Source of the DNA: Thermoanaerobaculia bacterium
Lineage (GTDB): Bacteria; Acidobacteriota; Thermoanaerobaculia; Multivoradales; J023
Length of the DNA stretch: 64,000 nt
Direction: 5' to 3'
NCBI GenBank assembly: GCA_030431255.1
Contig: JAUIJL010000011.1
Coordinates: 124,001 to 188,000 of the forward strand
How positions within the stretch are numbered: position 1 is the first letter of the stretch; every line of letters begins with the position of its first letter. The notes under the pieces were generated by a model, which was not told where the DNA came from, did not search any database, and saw only the letters and a program-made list of their open reading frames with translations. Below are positions 51,728-60,502 of the stretch, one piece after another. The position numbers and the translations under genes are program-made.

Positions 51728-54700
51728 TTACCGACGCTTGAGCACCAGGGCGGTGATGTCGTCGGTGGGAGGTTTTGAGCCGGCCCACGCTCGCTGAAGA
51801 TCGAGCAGGGCGTCGAGGATCTCTCGGGCGGAGCGATCGCCGTGGGTGGCGAGACATTCGGCGATGGCGTCGTAGCCCAGCATGGTTCCATGGGTGCCGA
51901 TGCGCTCGGGCAGGCCGTCGGAGATCTGCAGCAAGACGTCGCCACGGTGGAATTCGAGCACTTTGAGGCTGTATTTTGCCTGTTGCAGGGCACCGAGGGG
52001 TAGGCCGGGCAAAAGCACCTCCTCCACGCCGCGACCGGGTCGGTAGAGGTAGGACGGCGGCATGGCGGCCGAAGAGATGGCGATTTCGGTGTCGGTCAGA
52101 TAGGTCACGTTGAGCGCCATTTGCATGCGCTCTAATTTGACCGCCCTCAAGACCTGATTGAGCTGGTGCAGCAGAAGATGTGGGCTCTGCACGTCCAGGG
52201 CTTTGAGGGCCGACTTGGTCATCGACACCACCATGCCGGCGGAAATCCCGTGGCCCGTGGCGTCGCCGGTGACCACGTAGAGGGCGCCGTCGTCTTGCAC
52301 GAAGAAGTCGTAATAGTCGCCGCCGACCTCCGTGGCGGTTTCCATGTGGGCGGCGATGTCGAGGTACGGTAGATCCGGTGGATGTCTAGGAAGCAGGGAA
52401 AGCTGGATCATGCGCGCCTGCTCCAGCTCTTCGGTTTTGCGCCGATTCTCCGCTTCCATGGTGTGGGCCCGGGCCAAGCTCAGGTGGGTGCGCATGCGGG
52501 CCAATAGCTCGTTGCGGGAAAAAGGTTTGGTCAGGTAGTCGTTGGCGCCCGATTCCAGCCCCTTTTCCAGATCGCTGACCTGATTTTTCGCGGTGACCAA
52601 AAGGATCGGCAGGTCGTTGGCGGAATAGCGGTTCCGGACCTCGCGGGTGACCTCGAAACCGGTCATGCCCGGCATCATGACGTCGAGCAGGATGATGTCC
52701 GGCGAGGTGCCGCCGTCGAGCTGGGCCAGGCATTGCCGACCGTCGTGCGCCTGGGTGATGTTGAAGCCCTCCAGGGAGAGGATGTTGCGCATCACCTGAA
52801 GGTTGATGGGCTCGTCGTCGACGATCATGACTCCCGTGCCTTGTAGGCCGCGTCGTCCGTTTCCGTTGCCCGCGGGGGCGTCTGGCGTGCCGGAATCCTT
52901 GTGGGTGGAGTCGCCAAAAGTCTCCGCGACGCCGTCGAAGGTCAAGGGCTCCACGGGCTCCAGGTCCCGGATCTGGGCCAGGGTCGACGCGTTCATGGAC
53001 CCCGGCTCGCCATCCCAAGAGTCTCCGGCAGCGGTCCAGGATTCCGAGCAACAGGGCAAGCTGAAGTTGACCCGTGTGCCCTCACCCTCCACGGACTCCA
53101 AAGAGATCTTGCCCCCGTGCAGCTCCACTAGGCGACGGGTGATGGTTAAGCCGAGGCCGGTGCCGCCGTAGGTTCTGGCGGTGGAGCCGTCCGCTTGGGC
53201 AAAAGATTGAAAGACTCGATCGATTCGATCTGCCGGGATGCCGATGCCCGTGTCGGACACCGTGACCACGACATCATCCTCTCGGTGCTCCGCCGACACC
53301 ACGACCCGGCCGGCTTCGGTAAATTTGATCGCGTTGCCCACCACGTTGTGAAGGATCTGCTGGAGACGGTTGCTGTCCGCGTCGATCAAGGGCAGATCCT
53401 CAGAGACCGCGTTCTCCAGCTCGAGGTCCTTGGCCGCCACCAGGGGTCGCGACAACGCCAACACCTCGGCGACTAAGGCGCGCAGCTGGACCGCGCTCCG
53501 TCGCAGCTCGATTTCATGATTGCGCAGCTTGGAGAAATCCAGGATGTCGTCCACCAGATGGGCCAGTCGCCGGCCCGAGGACACCACCATGCCCAGATTC
53601 GTGCGCGTCGCTTGGGAGAGCTTGCCCGTGGCGCCGTCGAGCAGGCTTTGGGTAATGCCGATGATGCCGTTCAGCGGCGTTCGCAGCTCGTGGGACGTAT
53701 TCGCCAAGAGCTCGTCCTTCATGCGATCGATCTGCCGCAACCGCTCCGTCTCCCGACGCTCCCGCTGCACCGCCTCGAGATGCACCGCCGTCTTGTGACG
53801 TACGTAGGCCAGCACGCCGACGACCAGCGCCAGCGCGTAGAGGCAATAGGCCCACCAGGTCTTCCAAGGTGGGGTCGTGACGCGCACAGAGATCGACGCG
53901 TCTTGATCGCTCCACACCCCGTCGCTGTTGGTGCCCCGGACCCGGAAGACGTAAGTGCCGCCGTCGAGGTTGGTATAACCGGCGAAGCGTCGGGTTCCGG
54001 CCTGGATCCAATCTTCGTCGAATCCCTCCAGCTTGTAGGCATAAAGGTTTTTGTCCGGAGTGGAATAGTCGAGAGACGCGAATTCGAACGAGAAAAAGTT
54101 TTCTTTATAGGAGACCACCAGCTCGGCATCGTCCGTGGAGAGATCGAGCTTTTGGCGATGGCCGCTTTTGATCAACGAGGTGATCACCACCGGCGGTTTG
54201 TAGTCGGAGCTCTTGAGCTGGTCGGGGAAGAAGCTGTTGAGGCCGTTGACGCCGCCGAAGAAGAGCTCGCCGCTACGGCTGCGGAAGTAGGAGCGGTCAT
54301 TGAATTCGTTGGATTGCAGGCCGTCGTCCACGTCGTAAGTGGTCATCGCCAAGGTCTTCGGATCCAGCTCCACCAAGCCGCCGTTGCTGCTGATCCACAG
54401 GTGGCCTTGGTCGTCGGGCAAGATGCCGTAGAGGGCATCGCTGGGCAGGCCGTGCTTGGTGGTGATCACCTCGGACTTGCCCGTCTTGGGATCGAAGCGA
54501 TTGAGCCCGCCGCCGTAGGTGGTAATCCAGAAGATGCCGTCCGGGGTTTCGTAGAGCCCCATGATGTTCGGATGACTGATGCTGTGGGGGTCCCTCGGGT
54601 CGGCGTTGAAGTGGGTGAAGCTCTCCGCCTTCTCGTCGTAGCGCGACAGCCCTTGGCTGTGGGTAATCCAGAGCTCCCCATGCCGATCCTCGTGGATGAT

Positions 54701-56443
54701 GCGGACACCGTTCAAGGGCGACGGACCGGCGGCCTGGCGATCCCGCAAATAAACCTTAAATCGGCCCTCCTCGGGATCGAAAAGCGACCAACCCCCGGCG
54801 GCGATCCAGAGACGCCCGCGGCTGTCTTCAAACATCGTGTTGACGGTTCTCGACGGGATGCTGCTGTCGTCGTCCGGATTCGGAATGAAGCTCCGGATCA
54901 CCTCGCCCGTGTCTCGATCCAAAAGCAAGAGCCCGCTGCCGAAGGTGCCGACCCAAAAACGATTCCTTTGGTCCTCGAGCATGCACGACGGCCGTCCGAG
55001 CTCCGCGGAATCGAGATATTTCGCCACCACCTTGCGGCGTTTCGGACCGAAGCGATGGAGCGTTCCCCCCAGGGTGCCGACCCACAAAGTGCCTTCAGAA
55101 TCCTCGTAAATGGGGAAGATGGTGTTGCCGTCGAGGGTTTCCGGGTCCGCGGGGTCGTGTCGGTAGAGTCGGAATTTGTGTTTGTCGCGGCTGAAGCGGT
55201 CGATGCCGGCGCCGAACGTGCCGATCCAAAGGATGCCCGATTGGTCCTCGTAGAGCGCGCGAATGAAGTCGTTGCTCAAGCTGCCGGGGTCGGCCGGCTC
55301 GTGTCGGTAGACGATGAAAGCATCCGACTCCGGATCGTAGCGGTTGAGCCCGCCGCCGTCGGTGCCCATCCACACCACCCCGTGGCGATCTTCGAGAAAA
55401 TTGCGAAGACGACCGTTGCCGAGGCTGTGGGGATCCTGGGGATCGGGGCGATAATGCTTGGCTGCCAGGGTTTTTCGATCGAATCGAATCAAGCCGCTCT
55501 GGGTCGCGATCCACAGCATGCCGTCGCCGGTTTCCGCCATGGGACGTGCGAGACCGTCCACCGCGTCGTCTTTGAGCACGATCTGAATCTGACCGTCGGC
55601 GGGATCGAATCGGTAGAGACCGGCCCCGCGGCTTCCGAGCCAGAAGATGCCGTCGCTATCTTCCAATAGGTTGTTGAATGGACGGCTGTCGGGATCCAGG
55701 GACGGATCGCCGAGGGGGAATCGCTCGAATCGCTCGCGGCCGTCCACGGGCTCGAGGCGCCGGTGCAGGGCGGTTTGGGTGGCAATCCACAGGTCACCAC
55801 CCGCCGAGGCGACGATGCTCGCGATGCGGTCGTCGTCCAGGGAGCTGGGATCGTCGGGATCGTGACGAATGGCCGTCACCGCCAGGGTCTTCAGATCGAT
55901 CCGGGTCACACCCTGGTTGGGTGAGCCGAGCCAGCTGTAGCCGTCGTCGGTTCGATCCCCGCTGTTGATGAAGCTCAGGGGCAGAGAGTCCGGATCGTTA
56001 GGATCGTGCTGCAAACGCTGAAAGCGCTCGGTCTCCAGGTCGAGAATGCTGATCAGCCCGGGCTGATTGAAGAAAATCCACAGCCGTTTCTGGCCGTCTT
56101 CCACCAACCCGCTGACATAGTTGTCGGCCAGGGAGCTGGGGTCGTCGGGGTCGTGACGAAAGACCTCGATCTCATAACCGTCGAATCGATTGAGCCCGTC
56201 CTCGGTGCCGAACCACATGAAACCGCGGCTGTCTTGGAGGATCGAGTTGCCCGAAGCCTGGGAAAGGCCTTCGGAAATCGAGAGGTGATCGAAGCGAATC
56301 CGATGGTCCTGGCCTGCCACCGATTGGGCCGTCATCCACAGCAGCAAGCCGACACCGAGCCATGTTGTCCAACCACAAACACCGAAGGCGGCGGAGGGTG
56401 GCCGCGGAAGAGGAAGGCTCGTTGGGGTCCGTCGGTGATTCAT
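51728..56443 (-). CDS. Periplasmic-propeller hybrid histidine kinase fused to receiver and SpoIIE/PP2C phosphatase
   Basis: 1571 residues; the ATG at 56443 is chosen because it follows AAGGGA and gives a signal-peptide-like N-terminus (GLLLWMTAQSVAGQ). Residues about 50-740 are many Reg_prop repeats (for example GLxRFDxxT and DDxWIGT-type turns), forming one or two propellers; a Y_Y_Y domain lies near 775-850. One membrane helix (WWAYCLYALALVVGVLAYV) follows. Cytoplasmic part: HisKA with NTSHELRTPLNG near 912, HATPase (GNAIKFTEAG, DTGIGIP, GGTGLGL), a receiver near 1205 (VMIVDDEPINLQ, ILLDVMMPGMTG, TKPFSRNEL), then a SpoIIE/PP2C domain from about 1350 (GGDYYDFF, VTGDATGHG, SDGLPE). The gene links sensing, phosphorelay and Ser/Thr dephosphorylation in one chain. 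Partners unknown. Confidence 0.92.
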   Translation of the reverse strand: MNHRRTPTSLPLPRPPSAAFGVCGWTTWLGVGLLLWMTAQSVAGQDHRIRFDHLSISEGLSQASGNSILQDSRGFMWFGTEDGLNRFDGYEIEVFRHDPDDPSSLADNYVSGLVEDGQKRLWIFFNQPGLISILDLETERFQRLQHDPNDPDSLPLSFINSGDRTDDGYSWLGSPNQGVTRIDLKTLAVTAIRHDPDDPSSLDDDRIASIVASAGGDLWIATQTALHRRLEPVDGRERFERFPLGDPSLDPDSRPFNNLLEDSDGIFWLGSRGAGLYRFDPADGQIQIVLKDDAVDGLARPMAETGDGMLWIATQSGLIRFDRKTLAAKHYRPDPQDPHSLGNGRLRNFLEDRHGVVWMGTDGGGLNRYDPESDAFIVYRHEPADPGSLSNDFIRALYEDQSGILWIGTFGAGIDRFSRDKHKFRLYRHDPADPETLDGNTIFPIYEDSEGTLWVGTLGGTLHRFGPKRRKVVAKYLDSAELGRPSCMLEDQRNRFWVGTFGSGLLLLDRDTGEVIRSFIPNPDDDSSIPSRTVNTMFEDSRGRLWIAAGGWSLFDPEEGRFKVYLRDRQAAGPSPLNGVRIIHEDRHGELWITHSQGLSRYDEKAESFTHFNADPRDPHSISHPNIMGLYETPDGIFWITTYGGGLNRFDPKTGKSEVITTKHGLPSDALYGILPDDQGHLWISSNGGLVELDPKTLAMTTYDVDDGLQSNEFNDRSYFRSRSGELFFGGVNGLNSFFPDQLKSSDYKPPVVITSLIKSGHRQKLDLSTDDAELVVSYKENFFSFEFASLDYSTPDKNLYAYKLEGFDEDWIQAGTRRFAGYTNLDGGTYVFRVRGTNSDGVWSDQDASISVRVTTPPWKTWWAYCLYALALVVGVLAYVRHKTAVHLEAVQRERRETERLRQIDRMKDELLANTSHELRTPLNGIIGITQSLLDGATGKLSQATRTNLGMVVSSGRRLAHLVDDILDFSKLRNHEIELRRSAVQLRALVAEVLALSRPLVAAKDLELENAVSEDLPLIDADSNRLQQILHNVVGNAIKFTEAGRVVVSAEHREDDVVVTVSDTGIGIPADRIDRVFQSFAQADGSTARTYGGTGLGLTITRRLVELHGGKISLESVEGEGTRVNFSLPCCSESWTAAGDSWDGEPGSMNASTLAQIRDLEPVEPLTFDGVAETFGDSTHKDSGTPDAPAGNGNGRRGLQGTGVMIVDDEPINLQVMRNILSLEGFNITQAHDGRQCLAQLDGGTSPDIILLDVMMPGMTGFEVTREVRNRYSANDLPILLVTAKNQVSDLEKGLESGANDYLTKPFSRNELLARMRTHLSLARAHTMEAENRRKTEELEQARMIQLSLLPRHPPDLPYLDIAAHMETATEVGGDYYDFFVQDDGALYVVTGDATGHGISAGMVVSMTKSALKALDVQSPHLLLHQLNQVLRAVKLERMQMALNVTYLTDTEIAISSAAMPPSYLYRPGRGVEEVLLPGLPLGALQQAKYSLKVLEFHRGDVLLQISDGLPERIGTHGTMLGYDAIAECLATHGDRSAREILDALLDLQRAWAGSKPPTDDITALVLKRR

Positions 56444-56534
56444 GGTGTCCCTTGGTGCTGCTGCTTGGAGATACGTTGTCCACGAACCATGGTTCCCTCT
56501 GATGATAGAAGATCGCGCCTGCCGAAGCACGGCC

Positions 56535-57359
56535 CTAGCCGTCGGTCTGAAGGTGGCGAAAGATCAGAAAGGTGATCGCCGGAGTCAGCAAGCAACCCAG
56601 GAAGAGGACCGCGGCGACCGTCGGTAGGCCGACGCTCAAATAATCTCGGGCGATTTGGCTCAAGTCCATCCAATGGCCCCCGCCTTTGGCCATGCCGTAA
56701 GCGGCTCGGGCATCGATATCGAACATCAGGCCCCAAGACAGCTTCAGGTTTTGAAGCAAGATGAACACACTGCAGGCGGCGTAGAGGGGACGTTCGACGT
56801 CGTGGGTGATGGCTTGGCCGGAGAGCGCACGGTAGAGGAAGATTCCCGCGATGATCAATTCCATGGCGTGCCCCATGGCGAGGCGAATCACTTCCTGTGC
56901 CGGGCTGAAAGCGATCACGCTGTAGATCACCGCGCAGACCAAAACGACATTTCTGGGTCCGGGCCGGTCTCGCAGCTGGTAGATCAGAAAAGCCCACCCG
57001 ACGAACACCATGAGCATCACCATGGTGCTGCGGTTGCCGGTCACGGTGAGTCCGCCGCCGTAGCGCCAATCGAAGGCGGGCATCGCCGGATAGCCGAACC
57101 CCCAAGCGGCCACACTATGGCCGAGCTCGTGGGCCAAGGTATTCAAATAGCCGAAGACGAACCGCGCAAAAGGCACCAAAAAGACTGCAACACCGATGGT
57201 CGCGCCGATGGCCAGGCTTTTCCAGGCTTCCAGGGAAAGGCCGAGCCTGATGTCCGTGGATTGTGGATCGCGGTGCCGCCCGGTAGGCAGATGGCCTTCG
57301 GAGGGCTGCTCGTAGACATCCGGCAACGGATTGGGCGGCTCATAAACATCTCGGCTCAT
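56535..57359 (-). CDS. M50-like membrane zinc protease (HELGH motif)
   Basis: 274 residues. The N-terminal 40 residues are Pro-rich and repeat VYEPP/VYEQP. Seven or so membrane helices follow, with the zinc motif LAHELGHSVA near residue 80; a conserved Asp/Asn later in the chain (FSPAQEV or MFDID) could be the third ligand. The layout resembles M50B-type intramembrane peptidases, which cut transmembrane anchors in regulated proteolysis. It has no PDZ domain. It sits upstream of, and on the same strand as, the histidine kinase. Ribosome site poor (GGA next to the ATG). Confidence 0.75.
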   Translation of the reverse strand: MSRDVYEPPNPLPDVYEQPSEGHLPTGRHRDPQSTDIRLGLSLEAWKSLAIGATIGVAVFLVPFARFVFGYLNTLAHELGHSVAAWGFGYPAMPAFDWRYGGGLTVTGNRSTMVMLMVFVGWAFLIYQLRDRPGPRNVVLVCAVIYSVIAFSPAQEVIRLAMGHAMELIIAGIFLYRALSGQAITHDVERPLYAACSVFILLQNLKLSWGLMFDIDARAAYGMAKGGGHWMDLSQIARDYLSVGLPTVAAVLFLGCLLTPAITFLIFRHLQTDG

Positions 57360-57562
57360 TCCTGGAGGATACCAACCTTCGGCGGGCCGAGCTCACCGGA
57401 GGATCTTCGTCGCCTCGACCCGGGAATGGGTCGGTCGGGCACCAAGGGCTGGTGTGGAATGGCCACGTCACCTATGCTCAGGGCCTCCAATGCTCAGGGC
57501 CTCCAAGCTTGGGAATCAACGGGTCGCGACCAGGGCGACCCCCTCGACATAAAGGAACGACC

Positions 57563-58096
57563 ATGACGCCATCGACTTCCACCCGCTCCGCCGGACGCTC
57601 TCGGACTCCTTGGATCCTCTCGGCGACCTGCTCGGCCGTCTTGTTGGCCATGACCTTGCCGACCTTTGCCGCCGATGGGCCGCTACAGGCCAAGATCGAA
57701 GATCTGGCGTGGCTCACCGGCTGTTGGGCCAGCACCACGGGCGAGCCGGGCTCCGGGGAGCAATGGTCGGCACCCGCGGGAGGCTCCATGTTGGGCACGG
57801 GACGCACGATCAAAGACTCGAAAACCGTGGCCTACGAATTCTTGGTGATCCACGAAACGTCCGACGGCGGGGTGGTCTACATCGCGTCCCCGAACGGCGA
57901 GGGAAAAACCGCGTTCGGCTTGGTGTTCCTAGAAAAGCGCGCGGCCATCTTCGAAAATCCGAACCACGACTTCCCCCAGCGGTTGATCTACAAGCTGGAG
58001 CAAGACGGCACCTTGTCGGCGCGGATCGAAGGCAAAGTGAAGGACGAGCAGCGGGGCGTCGGCTTCGCGATGAAAAAGGTTTCTTGCGTGCCTTGA
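57563..58096 (+). CDS. Secreted DUF6265 protein
   Basis: 177 residues from the ATG at 57563 (AAAGGA at six bases). The signal peptide is LSATCSAVLLAMTLPTFAA. The domain shows LAWLTGCWAS, QWSAPAGGSMLGTGRTIK, YEFLVIHE, YIASPNGEGKTAF and FENPNHDFPQRLIYKL, the typical DUF6265 spacing. This is a lipocalin-like beta barrel of unknown ligand. Many paralogues are single-gene units. The downstream end is convergent with the sorting-tag protein at 58109. Confidence 0.88.
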   Translation: MTPSTSTRSAGRSRTPWILSATCSAVLLAMTLPTFAADGPLQAKIEDLAWLTGCWASTTGEPGSGEQWSAPAGGSMLGTGRTIKDSKTVAYEFLVIHETSDGGVVYIASPNGEGKTAFGLVFLEKRAAIFENPNHDFPQRLIYKLEQDGTLSARIEGKVKDEQRGVGFAMKKVSCVP

Positions 58097-58108
58097 CGCC
58101 CCGTCGGG

Positions 58109-58969
58109 TCAGATCGGGGTGGCTCGACGGGAGATCCAAAGGCCGGCGGTCGCCAACAACGCGGCCAGGAGACCCAGGGCCACGGTCGATGCGGTCGGCA
58201 CCTCCACAACCTGTGGACCGCCCAACAATCCGGCCTGACAATCCAGATATTCCTGCGCCAGGTCGGCATGGTAGGGGGGCTCTTCGTCGTCGACCAAGCT
58301 GACCTGGCCGCCGCCGACCTCGACCTTCGCCAGCCTCACCGGGCCGGAAGCCGGAAAGAGGACCACCCATTCCTCGAAAAAGTAGGTTCGTTTGCCGTCG
58401 TCGGTTTGGTAGAAGCAGCCGGCATCCCCCAAGATGAGGCTGACGTTGTATTCCGTGAACGAGACCCCGGGGATGCGCTCGTAAAAAGCGGCGACTTCTT
58501 CCATCTTGTAGTTGCCGTCGAATTCGAGCAGCACTGTTCTTTCGAGAAACTCGTACCATCGCGCAAAGTCCAGATCCAACCACTCATTCAAGCACTCGAA
58601 GTCTGGAATTTCACCGGCTTCGGCCAGATCACGGGTCGCCGCGTCCTCAAAGTGAACGAATAGAGTGTCGTTTTGGATATTGAAGTGGGCAGGAATCTCC
58701 GCGATCTCCGGATACTCCAAAGCGATTCTGTCGAGATCAGCGGCGATCGTGCTGTAGGTGCCCGAATCCGCCGCGAGGCCTCGGCCCGGCCGCAATGCCA
58801 ACAGCTCAGCGTTCTCGTTTTCACGGGGCGAAGCCTCCAGCTCCGCAATGGGGTCGAGGCTCGCCGCGTCGAAGCAAAGCTGGGTTTGGCCGTGGGCGGG
58901 CGCGGTCGCCGTCACGGCCGCTATCAACGGGATGGTTGTCAGAACTAGAAGGGCGCGGGTAGCTCTCAT
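58109..58969 (-). CDS. Secreted protein with C-terminal IPTL/PEP-CTERM-like sorting helix
   Basis: 286 residues. The ATG at 58969 has GAGGAAA upstream and a signal peptide (LLVLTTIPLIAAVTATAPAHG). The middle 200 residues are acidic and aromatic-rich (WLDLDFARWYEFLERTVLLEFDG) with no known family. The C-terminus is a short motif, VPTAST, then a hydrophobic stretch VALGLLAALLATAGLW and a basic end ISRRATPI. This tripartite pattern is typical of exosortase/rhombosortase-type sorting signals, although VPTA is not the classical PEP or IPTL. Probably anchored at the surface. Confidence 0.75.
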   Translation of the reverse strand: MRATRALLVLTTIPLIAAVTATAPAHGQTQLCFDAASLDPIAELEASPRENENAELLALRPGRGLAADSGTYSTIAADLDRIALEYPEIAEIPAHFNIQNDTLFVHFEDAATRDLAEAGEIPDFECLNEWLDLDFARWYEFLERTVLLEFDGNYKMEEVAAFYERIPGVSFTEYNVSLILGDAGCFYQTDDGKRTYFFEEWVVLFPASGPVRLAKVEVGGGQVSLVDDEEPPYHADLAQEYLDCQAGLLGGPQVVEVPTASTVALGLLAALLATAGLWISRRATPI

Positions 58970-59134
58970 GGTTTCCTCATCGTTGTGGATGCCTGCTCCT
59001 GAGGTCCTTCGGACCAGGCGAGGTAATATCATTGGCTGAATGTCACTGTAGCATATTTTTAGATAAATCACCCACGGTCTGATGCAGAAGCGCCTGAGCA
59101 TTGCTTTGCAGAGCTTTGCAGGACGTCCACAAAC

Positions 59135-59167
59135 AGAATTAGGCCGCGTGGGTCGCGGCCTAATTCT
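59135..59167 (-). terminator. Strong intrinsic terminator of the Gly-rich protein gene
   Basis: A perfect 14-bp inverted repeat (AGAATTAGGCCGCG / CGCGGCCTAATTCT) around a TGGGT loop lies 34 bases past the stop at 59201; the leftward transcript then reads TCTGTTTG. Confidence 0.75.
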
Positions 59168-59200
59168 CTGAAATGAATTTGCAGCTAAGCGGGATGGGAC

Positions 59201-60190
59201 CTACCGGCCGGCTCCTTCCGCGAGTCGGACGAGCGTCCAGACCTCGATCGGCTCTTGGGGTTCCGGTCGACCTCCGCTTCCGCGGCCCAAGCCGCCGCCA
59301 GACCGACCGCCACCAGCACCGCCAGGGCCCCCGAAACCACCGCTGCGACCTCCACCGAAGCCACCACCAAAGCCTCCACCCCTAGGACCACCGAAACCAC
59401 CTCCTCTACCGCTTTCACCATTGCCGGGGTTGCCGCCCTCGCCGTCGCGATCGCGCATTTCCGGGTCGAAACCCGGGATCTCAATGCCGAGGGACATCTG
59501 GCCGCCGGTCGCCGTCTTAATCCCCCAAGCCGGGACCACCACGTCAGCCTTCTCCTCGTCTTCGGTCTGCGCAGCAGTATCGGTGCCGGAGGCATGCATG
59601 GGGATCTTGTACTCCAAGACCCATCGATCCTCCAGACGATCCATGGCGACCTCGATGCCGTCGAGCTCGGCCACTTTCGATCGGTGGGTCACCTCTCCCA
59701 AGCCGCTCAAGATCTCGACTTCCTGCTCAATCTCCTGGATCCGTTGCCACATGGCGTCCGGCGAGCGTCGCCCCCTTCGTCCCCGTTCGGCACCCGGAGC
59801 TCGTGCTCCGTCCCCGCGACCCTGCTCTCGCAGCTGATCTCGGTACTCCCTCATGGGCAAGGGAAAACGAATGCCGAAGCTCTTGTTTTCGCCGGCTGCA
59901 TCGTCGAGCCACAGGACCAGCCCACCTCTAAGGATTTGCCGCTGAAGATCACCGTTCTTCGTGCTCAAGCTGACGTAGAAAAATTGATCGTCGTGGGCGG
60001 TCGCGGCCTTGAGCTTCGTGCCGCGAATCTTCCTTCCATCCCCCTTCCACTCGCCGCCCAGCCCGTCGACCACCACCTCCTTATCCAACCAAGGGCTTTC
60101 CATTGACTCTTCGCCGAAACTGACCTCGGCTCCAAGGGTTGATAATGCAAGGACAACGCCGAAAATCCATAGGGCTCGAGTTGATGGCAT
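59201..60190 (-). CDS. Secreted protein with Gly-rich C-terminal tail
   Basis: 329 residues with a signal peptide (WIFGVVLALSTLGAEVSFG). Residues 30-110 are a beta-rich fold resembling CBM9-like domains (VVVDGLGGEWKGDGRK, then FFYVSLSTKNGD and LVLWLDDAAGENKS). A helical segment follows (DAMWQRIQEIEQEVEILSGL). The last 90 residues are low complexity, dominated by GGGFGG-type repeats, and end in a strand TLVRLAEGAG. No catalytic residues visible. The Gly-rich tail may be a flexible linker or adhesive segment. Confidence 0.7.
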   Translation of the reverse strand: MPSTRALWIFGVVLALSTLGAEVSFGEESMESPWLDKEVVVDGLGGEWKGDGRKIRGTKLKAATAHDDQFFYVSLSTKNGDLQRQILRGGLVLWLDDAAGENKSFGIRFPLPMREYRDQLREQGRGDGARAPGAERGRRGRRSPDAMWQRIQEIEQEVEILSGLGEVTHRSKVAELDGIEVAMDRLEDRWVLEYKIPMHASGTDTAAQTEDEEKADVVVPAWGIKTATGGQMSLGIEIPGFDPEMRDRDGEGGNPGNGESGRGGGFGGPRGGGFGGGFGGGRSGGFGGPGGAGGGRSGGGLGRGSGGRPEPQEPIEVWTLVRLAEGAGR

Positions 60191-60502
60191 GATCTGATCC
60201 AGACCTGTTCTTAAAAGGGTGTTCTAGGAGATGAAAGCTTAAGAGTCGTATTCCCGCCCGGTGGAAATAGTGTAGGCCCGCCCGGAGCTCGAATCTTCAG
60301 AGCCAGGAAAGAGTTTTGTAAGGCTTGTAAATAGATGGACGGCAAGGCCGCTTCACGAGACGGGCAGATAGGTCGAGCGTGGTAATATTTAGCTCATTGC
60401 CTACGCTTCAAGCACAGCGCGTGATTGGTGGATCACCGAATCGATTGCTCAGCTGGTATGTGTTGTGGTCCGTCGACCAAATCATTTGTTTGTGGAGGGC
60501 CT
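60191..60502. other. Gene-free stretch of about 310 bases before the C-N hydrolase gene
   Basis: AT-richer than its surroundings. A TTG at 60425 keeps the C-N hydrolase frame open but has no ribosome site. The divergent promoters of the Gly-rich protein and the C-N hydrolase should lie here. No repeat or hairpin stands out. Confidence 0.4.
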
